Source: Azolla caroliniana (taxonomy: Eukaryota; Polypodiophyta). Taken from it: 64,000 nt of DNA. Location of the stretch: assembly GCA_043228905.1 (NCBI GenBank), contig JBHGNT010000016.1, positions 4,030,001 to 4,094,000 on the forward strand. Direction: 5' to 3'. Positions within the stretch are counted from its first letter, which is position 1. Each line of letters starts with the position of its first letter. The notes under the pieces are model-generated. The model was not told the DNA's origin. It saw nothing but the letters and a program-made list of their open reading frames with translations, and did no database searches. A program made the translations under genes and the position numbers. Below, in pieces: positions 1-10,577 of the stretch.

Positions 1-319
1 AACCCAAAACACGTACTCCATAACTAAACAAACCCTTGCCAAATCAATTGACATGTTCACCTTCTAATTAAGAGAGGGGCACGAATCCGGAATAAAGAGA
101 TGGGATTACCCAGATTTTAACCAACAACGCAGTTTAGTTCCCCACAACATCATTAAGAGCCCAAACTTGTTTTATGGTTGTATTATTTCTAATATATGTA
201 CACTCCTTGGACACATTTCCTTTTGAAGCAAATTTGGAGCCAAACCAGAATTACAAAAGAACATTGTCCCTGTTTGGAGACCATCATTCAGAAAGCAATG
301 GTGTACATGGCAGGAAGGC

Positions 320-321
<2 letters not shown>

Positions 322-373
<52 letters not shown>
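322..373. repeat. (GA)n microsatellite
   Basis: About 26 uninterrupted GA dinucleotides directly downstream (3' side) of the P450 stop codon. It probably falls in the 3' UTR or 3' flank of that gene. Short ORFs crossing it (Arg-Glu or Ser-Leu runs) are artefacts of the repeat. Confidence 0.95.
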
Positions 374-375
<2 letters not shown>

Positions 376-384
376 TAGGGCTCG

Positions 385-1772
385 TTAAGGGGTAGGGTTA
401 AGGTGGCTGAACGTAAGTTGTAATCCAAATTGTGGCTGCAATGTGACCACGAGAGATGGGGCGTGCCGGTACGATGGCGACACATGGAAGCTAAAGCTCC
501 TTAGAATGGTGGCCATCACCGTCTTCGCCTCCAACATTGCGAAGCCCTGGCCGATACATACCCTGGGGCCGGTGGAGAAAGGGAGGAATGCCCCGGCCAC
601 CCGGCATGCCTTCGCGACCCCTCCCTCGAACCGATCCGGCCGGAACTCGTCCGCGTCCGGTCCCCAGTACTCGGCCTCGTGATGCCACATGAGCACCGGC
701 AAGAATAGATTTGTCCCCGCTGGTATCACCACATCCCCCATCCCATCATCACCTCCTAGCCTCATCTCATTCTCCGCCGTCCGCAACATCAGTATGATTG
801 GCGGGTACAGCCTCAACGTCTCGTTTAGCACCATAGTCAACTACCATTTTTACACACAATATTGGTTAACTATATATAGCTCAATTAGGTCATGAAAATT
901 ACCCAAATACCACATAAACCATTAAAGTAAAAGCCCTTCTTTATATGTCAGAATTCTATAATATTTAACACACTTACAATCTTCATTTGGTTCACAGCCT
1001 CGATCGTTGGCACAATGTCCCCACTTCTGCCGCATAACGCGACTACCTCGTCCCGAGCTCGATCTTGCCATTCCGTATGTGTCCCGAGCAGAAGACATGC
1101 CCATGTGAGCAGGGTGGATGTCGTCTCGTGGCCAGCGAAGAAGAAAGTCTTGCATTCTCCAATGATTTCAGGGATACCCATTCTGGATAGGTTCTTCTGG
1201 TTGCTCTTCATCTCCCCTTGGTTAGATGCCATCATGAGCCCAAGTAAGTCGGTGCCATATGAATCAGCTCCATGGCCCATCTTGGCTGCCGACCGTAAGC
1301 GGTCTTCAATGAGCTTCCTGAGGGTTCGGTTAATGTTGCGATTCAGCTTCCAACGAGCACGGTTGAATGCATTCGGAATAAATCTGCATCCATTTTTTGT
1401 ATGCATGCATTTAGACAAATCAAGCAAGATGTTAGAAAAAACAAAAAAACATGAAATGGAGAGGCATATGTTGATCTTTAAATTCCAAAAGAACAACATA
1501 TAGGTATGTAACATTCTACCTCATCCCTGGGATGTAGACAGTGGTAAATGTTTTGTTCATCATGACTTGTTGTTGGCGTTGCATTTCGAAGACCTGCTTG
1601 CCCTCCAGATAGCTGCTCCCGAAAGCCGTGCGAGCTATGATGTCCGCAGTTAGGTTTTGGAACTCAGTGTGGACATCTATATCATGGCCTTGGGCTATCT
1701 GCTCCTTCCATTGCTCCATCATTGTGGTTGTACATGATGCAATTGTTGGTATCATGACCTAGTGTCCAATAT

Positions 1773-1803
<31 letters not shown>

Positions 1804-2760
1804 ATGATCTTTGTTATCTTCCAAAATGCATTCAGAACTTGCATCTACCAAATGATAAGTCAATCAAATCCCACACAAGCCAGCTATAATCTATGATAAG
1901 TCAATCAAATCCAATCGAAGCCATCTATAATCTATCTTTATTACCGGTGTCCGAAGTAACAACGAATAATCCCTTTCCGTTTCCACATTCACATGCTATC
2001 TTACTACATTATGGATGCACAAGAAGAAGAAGAAGAAGAATGGAGGGGCGGGCGAACCTTGAGCTTCTCCTGGAAGAAAGCCGGGTTCAAGATGCGGCGA
2101 TGCTGAGCCCATTTCTCGCCCTCCAGTCCTACCAATCCATCTCCAATCAAATCTTTCGCGTCCGGCCTTCCGATAGGCTTTGGGTAGTGCCCGAATTTCG
2201 TGGAGAGAACTTCCTTGGCTTGGTGTGGGTGGCTGAGGACGAAGCGAGATTTAGATCCAATCCAATATACAAATTGCTTCCCTGAACAATTAGCATACAA
2301 TGTAATGCTTATCACAATAATAAGAAAAACTTATATGTAGAAACAGGGAAAAAAAGCAAAAATTCTTAATCCTGTGAAAAGAGAGATTAGATGATAAGAC
2401 ATGAAGGGGCGGCTTAAGCAAATCTGTCATTGATGTTATACCATATCTGCTTTGCCAGGCTTGAAGGTGAGGCATGAGTCTGGGTGAGATGTTGTGGGTG
2501 ATCTCTGGCATGTGAAATTTGCAGGCATCGGCCGCCATCTCGCGAATCTGGAGGAGGTTTCCAAAGAAGAAATGTGCCGGGAGGCAGGGTATACCTTGGG
2601 ATTCAAATGCCCGCCGTAAGTGATGTGGCCTCCACCATATCCACTCGAATGCTCTGCAGATTCCATAGAAGAGCAGAGGGGCCAGCAGAAGCAGCATGGA
2701 AAGCAAGACATCTTTGGACCATGGGAATGATGGGATTGGGGATGGAAGAAGAAGCTCCAT
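385..2760 (-). CDS. Cytochrome P450, CYP72 clan, CYP709-like (5 exons)
   Basis: Haem-thiolate monooxygenase, expected on the ER membrane. I assemble five exons on the minus strand: 2760-2442, 2281-2058, 1758-1520, 1383-978 and 840-385. Every junction has GT/AG and the phases agree, giving 547 aa. The start is the ATG at 2758-2760, followed by a hydrophobic N-terminal anchor (about residues 15-35, Leu-rich). Visible P450 landmarks are the I-helix AGHETT in exon 4, the K-helix ETLR in exon 5, the FRPDRF (PERF) motif, and the haem-binding FSTGPRVCIGQ with the ligand Cys. The segment EFQNLTADIIARTAFGSSY and the phrase HRRILNPAF resemble CYP709 proteins as I remember them; CYP734 or CYP735 are less likely. 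The substrate cannot be read from sequence. The stop is TAA at 385-387. The length is normal and no defects are seen. Confidence 0.9.
1774..1804. repeat. (CG)n(CA)n microsatellite in P450 intron
   Basis: A GCGCGCGC run passing into a CA run, inside the 299-bp second intron (1759-2057) of the P450 gene. It is potentially polymorphic but has no evident function. Confidence 0.9.
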
Positions 2761-2784
2761 GATTAATGCCTTAAGATATGTTCC

Positions 2785-3280
2785 GTGGTACTAAACACAC
2801 AAGATTTTCAGGGGGATTGGATGGGATGGGAACCGCTCCCATCTAATCTAATCTTCTGTAAGCCTTCCATTGCATTACCCTTCTCATGTCTAGCTCTGTT
2901 CTTTTGTCTGTTGACAATCTTCTTCTTTTTATTTGCTAAGGTTAAAAAAGTAATAATAAAGAAATTGGGGTTGTGTCCGTGTGACATGATAATAGATATT
3001 GTTGTTTATGAGTTTTACTTACCTTTCTTCAGATCCTTATTTATTGTTGTGAAATAGTGTCTTTTTTCTTTTTCTTTTCCCTTTCCTTTCTATTTCTACA
3101 TTCTTAGAATTGTTGTCGTGAAAGATCCACGTCCCTAGTCCTTGTTATGATCTGAAACATGTGTCGACATTACGTGCTTGCGTTAGTTCCAATCATTCGG
3201 TTTTCATGTCAAGTACCCGGGCTATTCTTTAATCTCCTTGAAATGCCTTTGGTCCACCCTCAACCCGTTCTAGCGAGAAT
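2785..3280. other. Intergenic, upstream of P450; nothing recognised
   Basis: AT-rich sequence upstream of the P450 start codon. It should hold that gene's promoter, but I see no convincing TATA box, tRNA or coding segment. Short ORFs here have no recognisable similarity. Confidence 0.5.
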
Positions 3281-3770
3281 TTCTAGTATTTTGGGCGTTG
3301 ACAAAGCATGCTTACGAGGAGATAGCATGCAAATTCCAAGGGGCATTCAAAGAAAAGGAAAAAAGAACGTCTTTTTTCATTTAATGGCACCTTTGATCTG
3401 TCTTTTTCTCCTGTCTCTTGCTAATCCTTACAACACACATGTGAAGCCTTTTGTCTCACTTTGTTTTGTGAGGAAATTAGTAGTGTACCACGTAACGAAG
3501 CATGCTTACGAGGAGATAGCATACTTTGTTTTGTTTTGTCACTTTGTTTTGTTTTTTCTAGTATTTTGGGCGTTGACAAAGCATGCTTACGAGGAGATAA
3601 CATGCAAATTCCAAGGGGCATTCAAAGAAAAGGAAAAAAGAACGTCTTTTTTCATTTAATGGCACCTTTGATCCGTCTTTTTCTCCTGTCTCTTGCTAAT
3701 CCTTACAACACGCATGTGAAGCCTTTTGTCTCACTTTGTTTTGCGAGGAAATTAGTATTGTACCACGTAA
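3281..3770. repeat. 275-bp direct duplication
   Basis: The segment beginning ttctagtattttgggcgttg occurs at 3281 and again at 3556. The two copies run in parallel for about 215 bp with few differences, through the aagcatgcttacgaggagat motif and the text ending near 3495 and 3770. The motif aagcatgcttacgaggagat also occurs once between them (about 3499). No protein or known transposon is recognised in it. Confidence 0.85.
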
Positions 3771-4108
3771 TGACCAAGATGAAAGACGACTATGGGAATT
3801 ACATAAGTCAATCTTCGGTTATGCTTGAGTAGCTGGACTTTGCGCTTTGCAAGCGGGATGCCATCTTCAACAAAGCTCCTCCATGTCTATATTTGAATGC
3901 AGAAAAAGGCTAATAACTTGGAAAGATCTTCTTCAATATCCTCTGGGACAAACGATTCACCAGTGTATAATAAATATGTGGTGCTATTGTTAATGCACTG
4001 CCATGCATAATTCTGAATTGGAGGTAAGGAAATGGAATCTATATTGAGCATCCATAGTTTGACAACACACTAAGCAATTGGAGATAAAGTGTATCAAGAA
4101 GAATCAAT
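3771..4108. other. Left edge of satellite; nothing coding recognised
   Basis: Unique-looking sequence grading into degenerate satellite: the phrases on small free-standing ccatagtttgacaacac motifs resemble later monomers. No gene seen. Confidence 0.4.
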
Positions 4109-4184
4109 TGGAGATGTGGGGTATCATCGGTCCCCATACCTCGAACATGCTAAATGAGCGCTCTACCATTTAAACCACATCCCC
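4109..4184 (-). pseudogene. Degenerate tRNA-Ala(AGC)-like sequence
   Basis: A 76-nt minus-strand sequence. The GGGGATG acceptor half and the TTAGCAT anticodon loop are kept. The anticodon stem and T arm are disrupted, with about 3 extra bases in the T loop. It is the first of the series of tRNA-Ala-like copies in the satellite. Confidence 0.7.
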
Positions 4185-4220
4185 TTTGGGAAAGCAAGGG
4201 GAAGTGGTTTCTTGTGCTCC

Positions 4221-4352
4221 GTTCTTTCACTCCCATTTCATGATGGCAACTTCAATCCATAATTGGGCTTTCACTCCTATTTCATGATGGCAACTTCAAT
4301 CCACAATTGGGCCTTCACTCCTATTTCATGAGGACAACTTCAATCCATAGTT
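4221..4352. repeat. ~53-bp minisatellite, about 2.5 copies
   Basis: The phrase caacttcaatccataattgg, followed by ctttcactcctatttcatga, recurs near 4221, 4268 and 4315. This is a local tandem expansion inside a satellite monomer. Confidence 0.75.
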
Positions 4353-4404
4353 CAACAACATGCTAAGAGATTGGACATGCATACTATCAAGACTCTTGTA
4401 CAAT

Positions 4405-4477
4405 TGGAGATGCAAGGTATCGATCCTTGTACCTCTCGCATGCTAAGCAAGCGCTCTACCATTTGAGCCACATCCCT
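4405..4477 (-). pseudogene. tRNA-Ala(AGC)-like, acceptor mismatch
   Basis: A 73-nt cloverleaf with intact D arm, anticodon loop TTAGCAT (AGC) and T loop ATCGATA. The first base is A where G is expected, giving an A1:C72 mismatch. Probably non-functional, but it is the closest to intact of the left-edge copies. Confidence 0.65.
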
Positions 4478-4750
4478 TTAAGAATTAAGGGTCATCATAG
4501 GACATCAAGACAATTATTTTTTCATGAAACCTATGTGATTTCATCTAAATTTTGGTTCCTTGTGATCATGCATTGTGTGTGCTCTACCATTTGACCTATA
4601 CACCCCCTTTGACAATGGAGAGGGTCATAGAGGATAAGGAGAATTGTTTTGTCGTGACACCTATGTAACTTCAACTAATAATGGTTTCTTGTGCTCCAAC
4701 AATTTCTTATTTATTGATGATGACTTCAGTCCATAGTTTGGCATACTATA

Positions 4751-4820
4751 AGAGATGCGGGGTATTCATGCATGTGCCTCTCGCATGCTAAGTGAGTGCT
4801 CTGCCATTTGAGCTACTTAA
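4751..4820 (-). pseudogene. Degenerate tRNA-Ala-like sequence
   Basis: The 3' half (GAGATGCGGGG on the plus strand) and the anticodon region gcatgctaagtgag are recognisable. The T arm is disrupted and the 5' acceptor strand is lost (cttaaacc in place of catcccc). Confidence 0.6.
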
Positions 4821-4985
4821 ACCTTGAGAATGAAATAATCGTAGAGAAACATACTTTATATTGTCATGGTACCCATACTTCAACTAAATAGTGGTTCGTT
4901 GTGCTTCAATGATTTTAAGGACTCCCTATTGACCGATTGATTGCAATGTATAACACTTGAGCCATGTCTCTTCTATTGGGAAACA

Positions 4986-5497
4986 TGTCCCCCGGATGGG
5001 AAGAGAAGAACCGTGTTGGTGAGTATCTCGGCCGAGGCCGAAACTGAAACCGAAATCGTTTCGGAAGACTATAATTGTAATAGTAAAAAATGCCTCCTGG
5101 CGGCTATACTTGTAAATAACCAGAAAGTTGCTTTGATTTATAAGCAACTAGGGCAAACCTTATAGCGAGAGTTAGTGATCATTATTGAAAAGTTAAAACG
5201 AGGTAGTTGCCTCTGTAATCGTGAGTGAGAGAGTGAGAGTGCAACTTTGTGGCCGTCTATCAGACGAAGGAGAAATCAAGGTCGGTGCCTCTGAGTTTCG
5301 TATTTGTACTTCCTCCTGACTTTAGTGATCTGTTTTCTCGGGGTTTGTGGACCCCCGTAGTTTTTCCCATTTCGGGTTTTCCACGCAAAATATCGGTGTC
5401 TCTACGTCTTCACAAATTTTCTTGTCTATGTACTAGTTATTGACTTCTTCACATGAATACGAACGTGAAACCAGTTGTGCCCGGTTGATTCCTAACA
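4986..5497 (+). mobile_element. Solo LTR, Ty1/copia type
   Basis: A 512-bp segment beginning TGTCCCCCGG and ending CCTAACA, with satellite sequence on both sides and no internal region. It contains the block with ggacccccgtagtttttccc and ggttttccacg that is frequent near the end of plant copia LTRs. No clear target-site duplication is seen, so it is either old or resolved by unequal recombination. Its last ~50 bp recur inside each 1034-bp satellite unit (see findings). Confidence 0.7.
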
Positions 5498-5511
5498 TTT
5501 TCTTGGTTTCT

Positions 5512-5631
5512 GGCTTACTCTTTAATCTTGTGCTCCGATGATTTCAAGGACTCCTTGTTGACCTATTGGTTGGCTTACTCTTTAATCTTGTGCTCCGATG
5601 ATTTCAAGGACTCCTTGTTGACCTATTGGTT
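5512..5631. repeat. 60-bp perfect tandem duplication
   Basis: Two adjacent identical 60-bp copies, running from ggcttactctttaatcttgt through gacctattggtt, next to the solo LTR. They are a piece of the satellite monomer duplicated locally. The small ORF here (DDFKDSLLTYWL repeat) is a by-product. Confidence 0.9.
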
Positions 5632-5777
5632 GGACTTCTTTCCACTTGAATCATGTCTTCATCACAATCCTACTTCTAGGTTTCTGGCTTACACTTTAAT
5701 TTTGTTGGGTAAACACTCTTCTATTTAAAACGGATGACTTTAATCCATCAAGATGAAGGGTATCAAGATAAACCAAT

Positions 5778-5850
5778 TGGAGATGCAGGGTATCGATCCC
5801 CATACCTCTCGCATGCTAAGCAAGCGCTCTACCATTTGAGCTACATCCCC
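5778..5850 (-). tRNA. tRNA-Ala(AGC), well-formed copy
   Basis: A 73-nt minus-strand cloverleaf. Acceptor is GGGGATG/CATCTCC with the G3:U70 pair that specifies alanine. D arm is GCTC/GAGC, anticodon arm CTTGC-TTAGCAT-GCGAG (anticodon AGC), and T arm TGGGG-ATCGATA-CCCTG. All stems pair if G:U is allowed. Internal promoter: box A-like TAGCTCAAATGG and box B-like GGATCGATACC. Its 3' 18 nt including the added CCA are exactly complementary to the primer-binding site of the LTR element at 58044-59125. Expression is not shown. Confidence 0.75.
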
Positions 5851-6297
5851 TTTGACAATGTCAAAATCATACAAATAATTATTTCTTGGTGACACCTATG
5901 TGACTACTAAATAGTGGTTCCTCGTGCACCAATGAATTGAAGGACTCCACATTGTCTTATTGGTTGCAATGCCTTCTACTCGAATGAAGGATTCATAACA
6001 ATCCTACTTCTATGTTTATGGCGTACTCTTTAATCTAGTTTCACATGCATTTCTTGTTTTTAATGATGATGACTTTTATCCTTGATAGTTCGACGACATG
6101 CTAAAAGATTGTGCTCTAATGATTTCAAGGACTCCTTTTGACTTATTGGTTGGAATGCCTTCCACTTGAGCCATGTCTTCATAACAATCTCACTTCTAGG
6201 TTTCTGGCTTACTCTTTAATTTTGTCCTGTAAGCACTCTTCTATTTAAAAAGGATGACTTTAATCCATAAAGATGAAGGGTATCAAGATAAACCAAT
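5851..6297. repeat. Satellite monomer body (between tRNA copies)
   Basis: A representative non-tRNA part of the ~520-bp monomer. It is built of two related halves: one with aaggactccacattgtcctattggtt, the other with aaggactcc ttgttgacctattggtt, both followed by tc-rich text and a caatcctacttcta phrase. The monomer thus looks like an internal duplication plus one tRNA-Ala-like segment. Confidence 0.75.
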
Positions 6298-6370
6298 TGG
6301 AGGTGCAAGGTATCGATCCCCGAAACTCTCGCATGCTAAGCGAGTACTCTACCATTTGAGCTACATCCCC
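6298..6370 (-). tRNA. tRNA-Ala(AGC)-like, borderline
   Basis: 73 nt with anticodon AGC, D stem GCTC/GAGT (one G:U), and anticodon stem CTCGC/GCGAG intact. The acceptor has one A:C mismatch (CACCTCC strand) and the variable region is changed. Probably decaying. Confidence 0.5.
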
Positions 6371-6827
6371 TTTGACAATGTCAAAATGATACAAATAATT
6401 ATTTTTTGATGAAACCTATATGACTTTAGTTACTAAATAGTGGTTCCTCGTGCACCAATTAATTCAAGGACTCCACATTGTCCTATTGGTTGCAATGCCT
6501 TCTACTTGAATCAAGGATTCATAACAATCCTACTTCTATGTTTATGGCGTACTCTCTAAGCTAGTTTCACATGCATTTCTTGTTTTTAATGATGATGACT
6601 TTTATCCTTGATAGTTTGACGACATGCTAAAAGATTGTACTCCGATGATTTCAAGGATTCCTTGTTGACCTATTGCTTGGAATGCCTTCCACTTGAGTCA
6701 TGTGTTCATCACAATCCTATTTCTAGGTTTCTGACTCTTTAATTTTGTCCCCTAAGCACTCTCCTATTTAAACATGATGACTTTAATCCATAAAGTCAAA
6801 AGAAGAAGGGTAACAAAATAAACCAAC

Positions 6828-6900
6828 TGGAGATGCGGGGTACCGATCCCTATACATCTCGCAAGCTAAGCGAGGGCTCTACCATTTGAGGTACATCCTC
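6828..6900 (-). pseudogene. tRNA-Ala(AGC)-like, degenerate
   Basis: 73 nt. Anticodon AGC is kept, but the anticodon loop is TTAGCTT, the second acceptor base is A, and the D stem and variable arm carry changes. The T loop reads ATCGGTA, which damages box B. Confidence 0.6.
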
Positions 6901-6957
6901 TTTGACACTATTAAATAGATATAAGTTATTATTTTTTTATGAAACCTATGTGACTAA

Positions 6958-7233
6958 GTTAGAGCCGTAGCTATGAGTGCTACAGATGGTTGAAGGAGAG
7001 GTATGAGTGTTGTTGATACAAGAGCCCCTCTTAGCCTTCCTGTTGGTTAAATTACCCTTGGCCGAATTTTCAATGTCCTTGGCGAACCCGTGGACAATAT
7101 GGATCCTGTGGAAAGTAGTATAAAATTTCTGCTTCACAGGTGCGCTCCAGCTTTTACCCAATTGGATACCAAATTATCTATCTTTGAGACAGGAATTAAG
7201 ATATTAGATCTTTTGGCTCCGTATCACTGAGGC
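6958..7233 (+). pseudogene. atpB: Plastid atpB fragment (NUPT)
   Basis: The plus strand reads as part of the chloroplast ATP synthase beta subunit: RAVAMSATDG, then [13 protein letters not shown], then [19 protein letters not shown], then LDLLAPY, ending just before the nucleotide-binding P loop. In-frame stops (for example after ATDG, after PVG and within the LAPYH-GGK region) show that it is dead. It lies between satellite sequence (left join at cctatgtgacta) and a 14-base A run joined to a transposon end. This is a nuclear insertion of plastid DNA covering only about 90 codons. Confidence 0.85.
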
Positions 7234-7735
7234 GGAAAAAAAAAAAAAACTTGTTTTCGCTAGATTTATGATGAAGATAATGCATTCATTGGTACATTCG
7301 AGGATGACGAGGACGCATCTTCATTGTATATTAGTTATAGTAGTAATTCTCCGTAAAGAAGTGATCATGAATGTATTTTTGACTATTAAGTATAACTACC
7401 TTCCGCTTGTAACAAATTGAGTAATATAAAAGCATGTGTTTGAAATCTTTTGATTCCTATGAATATCGTTTCTTATAATAAAACATTGATTGTAAAGTTT
7501 GTGATATAAATTAAACCCTAAACTTTTTGAAATTCCTCTTTATTTATTTATTTTAAAATCACGAAAATGGTGGATTTTCAACCTTTTTCATAGTATATTT
7601 GAGAATGTATGATACTGGTATCAATGTGTTTTGTAATATCACTGAAAAAGTACTAAAATCAAACGGAATAATCCTTATCCTTCCATTTATGCGCGATCCT
7701 TCCACTTGTGAACATGAACGTGTTTAGACTATTAC
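7234..7735 (+). mobile_element. 3' end of a TIR DNA transposon, partial copy
   Basis: This region matches, in inverted orientation, the left part of the element at 34765-36500. Shared stretches are gatgaagataatgcattcatt near 7270 and cttatccttccatttatgcgcgatcc near 7677. A short acidic coding tail (DEDNAFIGTFEDDEDASSLY, then a stop) is visible at 7270-7356, followed by an AT-rich tail and the terminal sequence near 7700-7730. The transposase family is not recognised. Confidence 0.55.
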
Positions 7736-8470
7736 AAAGGTTGTTTCATTCCAAATAGTCATGATTCGTGTAGATAGAAATATACTCGAGATTGAGATTC
7801 TTCCTAGGTGTATGACTCAGTCAGCCCCACCAAAGCCGAGCCTTGTAAATCCTCTAAAAAAAAGGATAATTTTTTTGTTTCTATTTGGTAATTCCCCAAA
7901 TTAATTGAAACTTATTCGAATATATGTATATATATATACATTTTTTTCTACATTTCTCTAACTAATCTCTTGTGTATATTAGTGTTCCTTACCATCTACT
8001 TTCGATCTTGAGCGGTCCCTCTAAGAGCTTATATTACGTAACAAACGAGAACACTTCTGGAACAAATGATTAGTCTATCCCTATAACTAATTATAAGAAT
8101 TATTGGATTTTCTGGTAGAGATAACCTGATTCGGGCCTGGCAAAATTGGTTAATGGGGTTCAACACCCAAGGTTGTAGTAGTTGTACTAGTCCCCCCAAT
8201 ACCCAAGATAATATGATTTCCATACCTTCCATAATGAAAAAAAAATTGATTCAGGCAAAAACACATGTTTACCCCATATGATCAGTATTCATGCAAACTA
8301 CTTCGCCCTCCCTTCTAAGTAATGCTATTCCAATCAATTGATCTAAAAGATCTCGATTGTGCTCCATGTATCTAGTTCTTTACGAACAATATTGGTGAAT
8401 CAATCTCAGAGATGTACAAATTCCAAGGTACGCTAGCAATATTGTTTATTCCCTTGTTTCTTGAAAGATA
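7736..8470. other. Uncharacterised AT-rich insertion in satellite
   Basis: Non-satellite sequence between the transposon end and the resumption of satellite at about 8471. It contains a TA-rich palindromic stretch (7920-7945) and a 67-codon minus-strand ORF (8029-8232) without recognisable similarity. Its position after the atpB fragment makes more organelle DNA possible, but I could not identify it. Confidence 0.4.
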
Positions 8471-8938
8471 AACTAAATAGTGCTTCCTAATGCAACAATG
8501 AATTCAAGGACTCCACATTGTCCTATTGGTTGCAATGCCTTCTACTCGAATCAAGGATTTCTCATGTACCAATGAATTCACGGACTCCACATTGTCCTAT
8601 TGGTTGCAATGCCTTCTACTCGAATGAAGGATTCATAACAATCCTACTTCTATGTTTATGGCGTACTCTTTAATCTAGTTTCACATGCATTTCTTGTTTT
8701 TAATGATGATGACTTTTATCCTTGATAGTTTGACGACACACGAAAACATTGTGTTACGATGATTTCAAGGACTCCTTGTTGACCTATTGGTTGGAATGCT
8801 TTCCACTTGAGTCATGTCTTCATAAAAATCCTTATTCTAGGTTTTTGGCTTACTTTGAAATTTTGTCCCCTAAACACTTTCCTATTTAAAAATCATGAAT
8901 TTAGTCCATAAAGATGAAGGGTATAAAGATAAACAAAT

Positions 8939-9011
8939 TGCAAATGCGGGGTATCGATCCCCATACCTATCGCATGCTAAGCGAGCGCTCTACCATTCGA
9001 GCAACATCCCC
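8939..9011 (-). pseudogene. tRNA-Ala(AGC)-like, acceptor damaged
   Basis: 73 nt. D, anticodon (AGC) and T arms are nearly intact, but the 3' acceptor strand reads CATTTGC, breaking two pairs with GGGGATG and losing the G3:U70 context. Confidence 0.6.
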
Positions 9012-9459
9012 TTTCACAATGATAAAAATTTATTTATTTTTTGAAGAAACCTGTGTGACTTCAGTTACTAAATAGTGGTTCCTCGTGCACCAATGAATTC
9101 AAGGACTCCACATTGTCCTATTTGTTACAATGCCTTCTATTAGATTAAAGGTTTCATAACAATCCTACTTCTATGTTTATGGCATACTCTTTAATCAAGT
9201 TTCACATGCATTTCTTGTTTTTAATAACAATGAATTTTATCCTTGATAGTTTGACGACATGCTAAAACAATGTGTTTCAATGGTTTCAAGGACTCTTTGT
9301 TGACTTATTCGTTGGAATGCCTTCCACTTGAGTCATGTCTTCATAACAATCCTACTTCTACGTTTCTGGCTTACTCTGAAATTTTGTCCCCTAAGCGCTC
9401 TTCTATTTAAAAATAATGACTTTAATCCATAAAGATGAAAGGTATCAAGGTAAACCAAT

Positions 9460-9532
9460 TGGAGATGCGGGGTATCGATCCCCACACCTCTCGCATGCTG
9501 AGCGAGAACTCTACCATTTGAGCTACATCCCC
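9460..9532 (-). tRNA. tRNA-Ala(AGC)-like with C33
   Basis: 73 nt with fully paired acceptor (G3:U70), anticodon stem CTCGC/GCGAG and T arm TGGGG/CCCCG. The anticodon loop is TCAGCAT, so the near-universal U33 before the anticodon is C. D stem is GCTC/GAGT. Structurally good but probably impaired in decoding. Confidence 0.55.
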
Positions 9533-9990
9533 TTTAACAATTCAAAGGCATTGAATACAAATAGTTTTTTGTTGCAGAAACCCATATGACTCCAGATACT
9601 AAATAATGGTGCCTCGTGCATCAATAAATTCAAGGACTCCACATTGTCCTATTGGTTGCAACGCCTTTTACTCAAATCAAGGATTCATAACAATCCTACT
9701 TCTATGTTTATGGAGTACTCTTTAATCTAGTTTCACATGCATTTCTTGTTTTGAATGATGATGGCTTTTATCCTTGATAGTTTGACAACACGCTAAAAAT
9801 TTGTGTTCTGATGATTTCAAGGATTCCTTGTAGACCTATCGCTTGGACTGCCTTCCACTTGAGTCATGTGTTCATCACAATCCTATTTCTAGGTTTCTGT
9901 CCGACTCTTTAATTTTGTCCCCTAAGCACTTTCTTATTTAAAAATGTTGCTTTTAATCCATAGAGATGAAGTGTATCAAGAAAAATGAAT

Positions 9991-10063
9991 TGGAAATGCA
10001 AAGTATCGATCCCCATACCTCTTGCAAGCTAAGCAAGGGCTCTACCATTTGAACTACACCCCC
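9991..10063 (-). pseudogene. tRNA-Ala(AGC)-like, degenerate
   Basis: 73 nt. Acceptor is GGGGGTG/CATTTCC with mismatches, D stem starts GTTC, and the anticodon loop is TTAGCTT. Box B is changed on its 3' side (GGATCGATACT). Confidence 0.55.
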
Positions 10064-10504
10064 TTTGACAATGTTAAATAGATTGTCAAAACAACCCTAT
10101 GTGACTTCAATTACTAAATAGTGGCTTCCCGTGCAACAATGATTTCAAGGACTCCACATTGTTCTATTGATTGCAATGCCCTCTACTCGAATCAAAGATT
10201 CAAAACAATCCTACTTATATGTTTAAGGCGTACTCTTTAATCTAGTTTCACGGTTATTTCTGATTTTTAATGATGATGACTTTTATTTTTGATAGTTCGA
10301 TGTCATGGTAAAAGATTGTGCTCCGATAATTTCAAGGTCTCCTTGTTGACCTATTGCTTGGAATGCGTTCCATTTAAGTCATGTCTTCATCACAATCCTA
10401 TTTCTAGGTTTTTGACTTACGTTTAATTTTGTCCCCTAAGCTCTCTCCTATTAAAAAATCATGACTTTAATACATAAAGATGCAGTGTATCACGATAAAC
10501 CAAT

Positions 10505-10577
10505 TAGAGATGCAAAGTATCGATCCCTGCACCTCTTGCATGCTAAGCGAATATTCTACCATTTAAGCTACATCCGC
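10505..10577 (-). pseudogene. tRNA-Ala-like, degenerate
   Basis: 73 nt beginning GCGGATG and ending CATCTCTA, with D stem GCTT/GAAT. It shares the GCGGATG start with the degenerate partner in the 1034-bp units, so it is probably close to the ancestor of that copy type. Confidence 0.55.

Noticed and set aside
288-485. Ser-Leu-rich and Arg-Glu-rich ORFs
   Set aside because: Artefacts of the (GA)n microsatellite.
3555-3832. Possible gene in the 275-bp duplication
   Set aside because: The open frames contain the same noncoding repeat twice and show no protein family.
4986-5497. A second full copia element here
   Set aside because: Only the LTR is present; no primer site, polypurine tract or coding sequence on either side, and satellite resumes directly.
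8029-8232. 67-codon minus-strand ORF
   Set aside because: No recognisable similarity, no conserved context, and located in an unidentified insertion. An organelle origin was considered but I could not match it to a known plastid gene.
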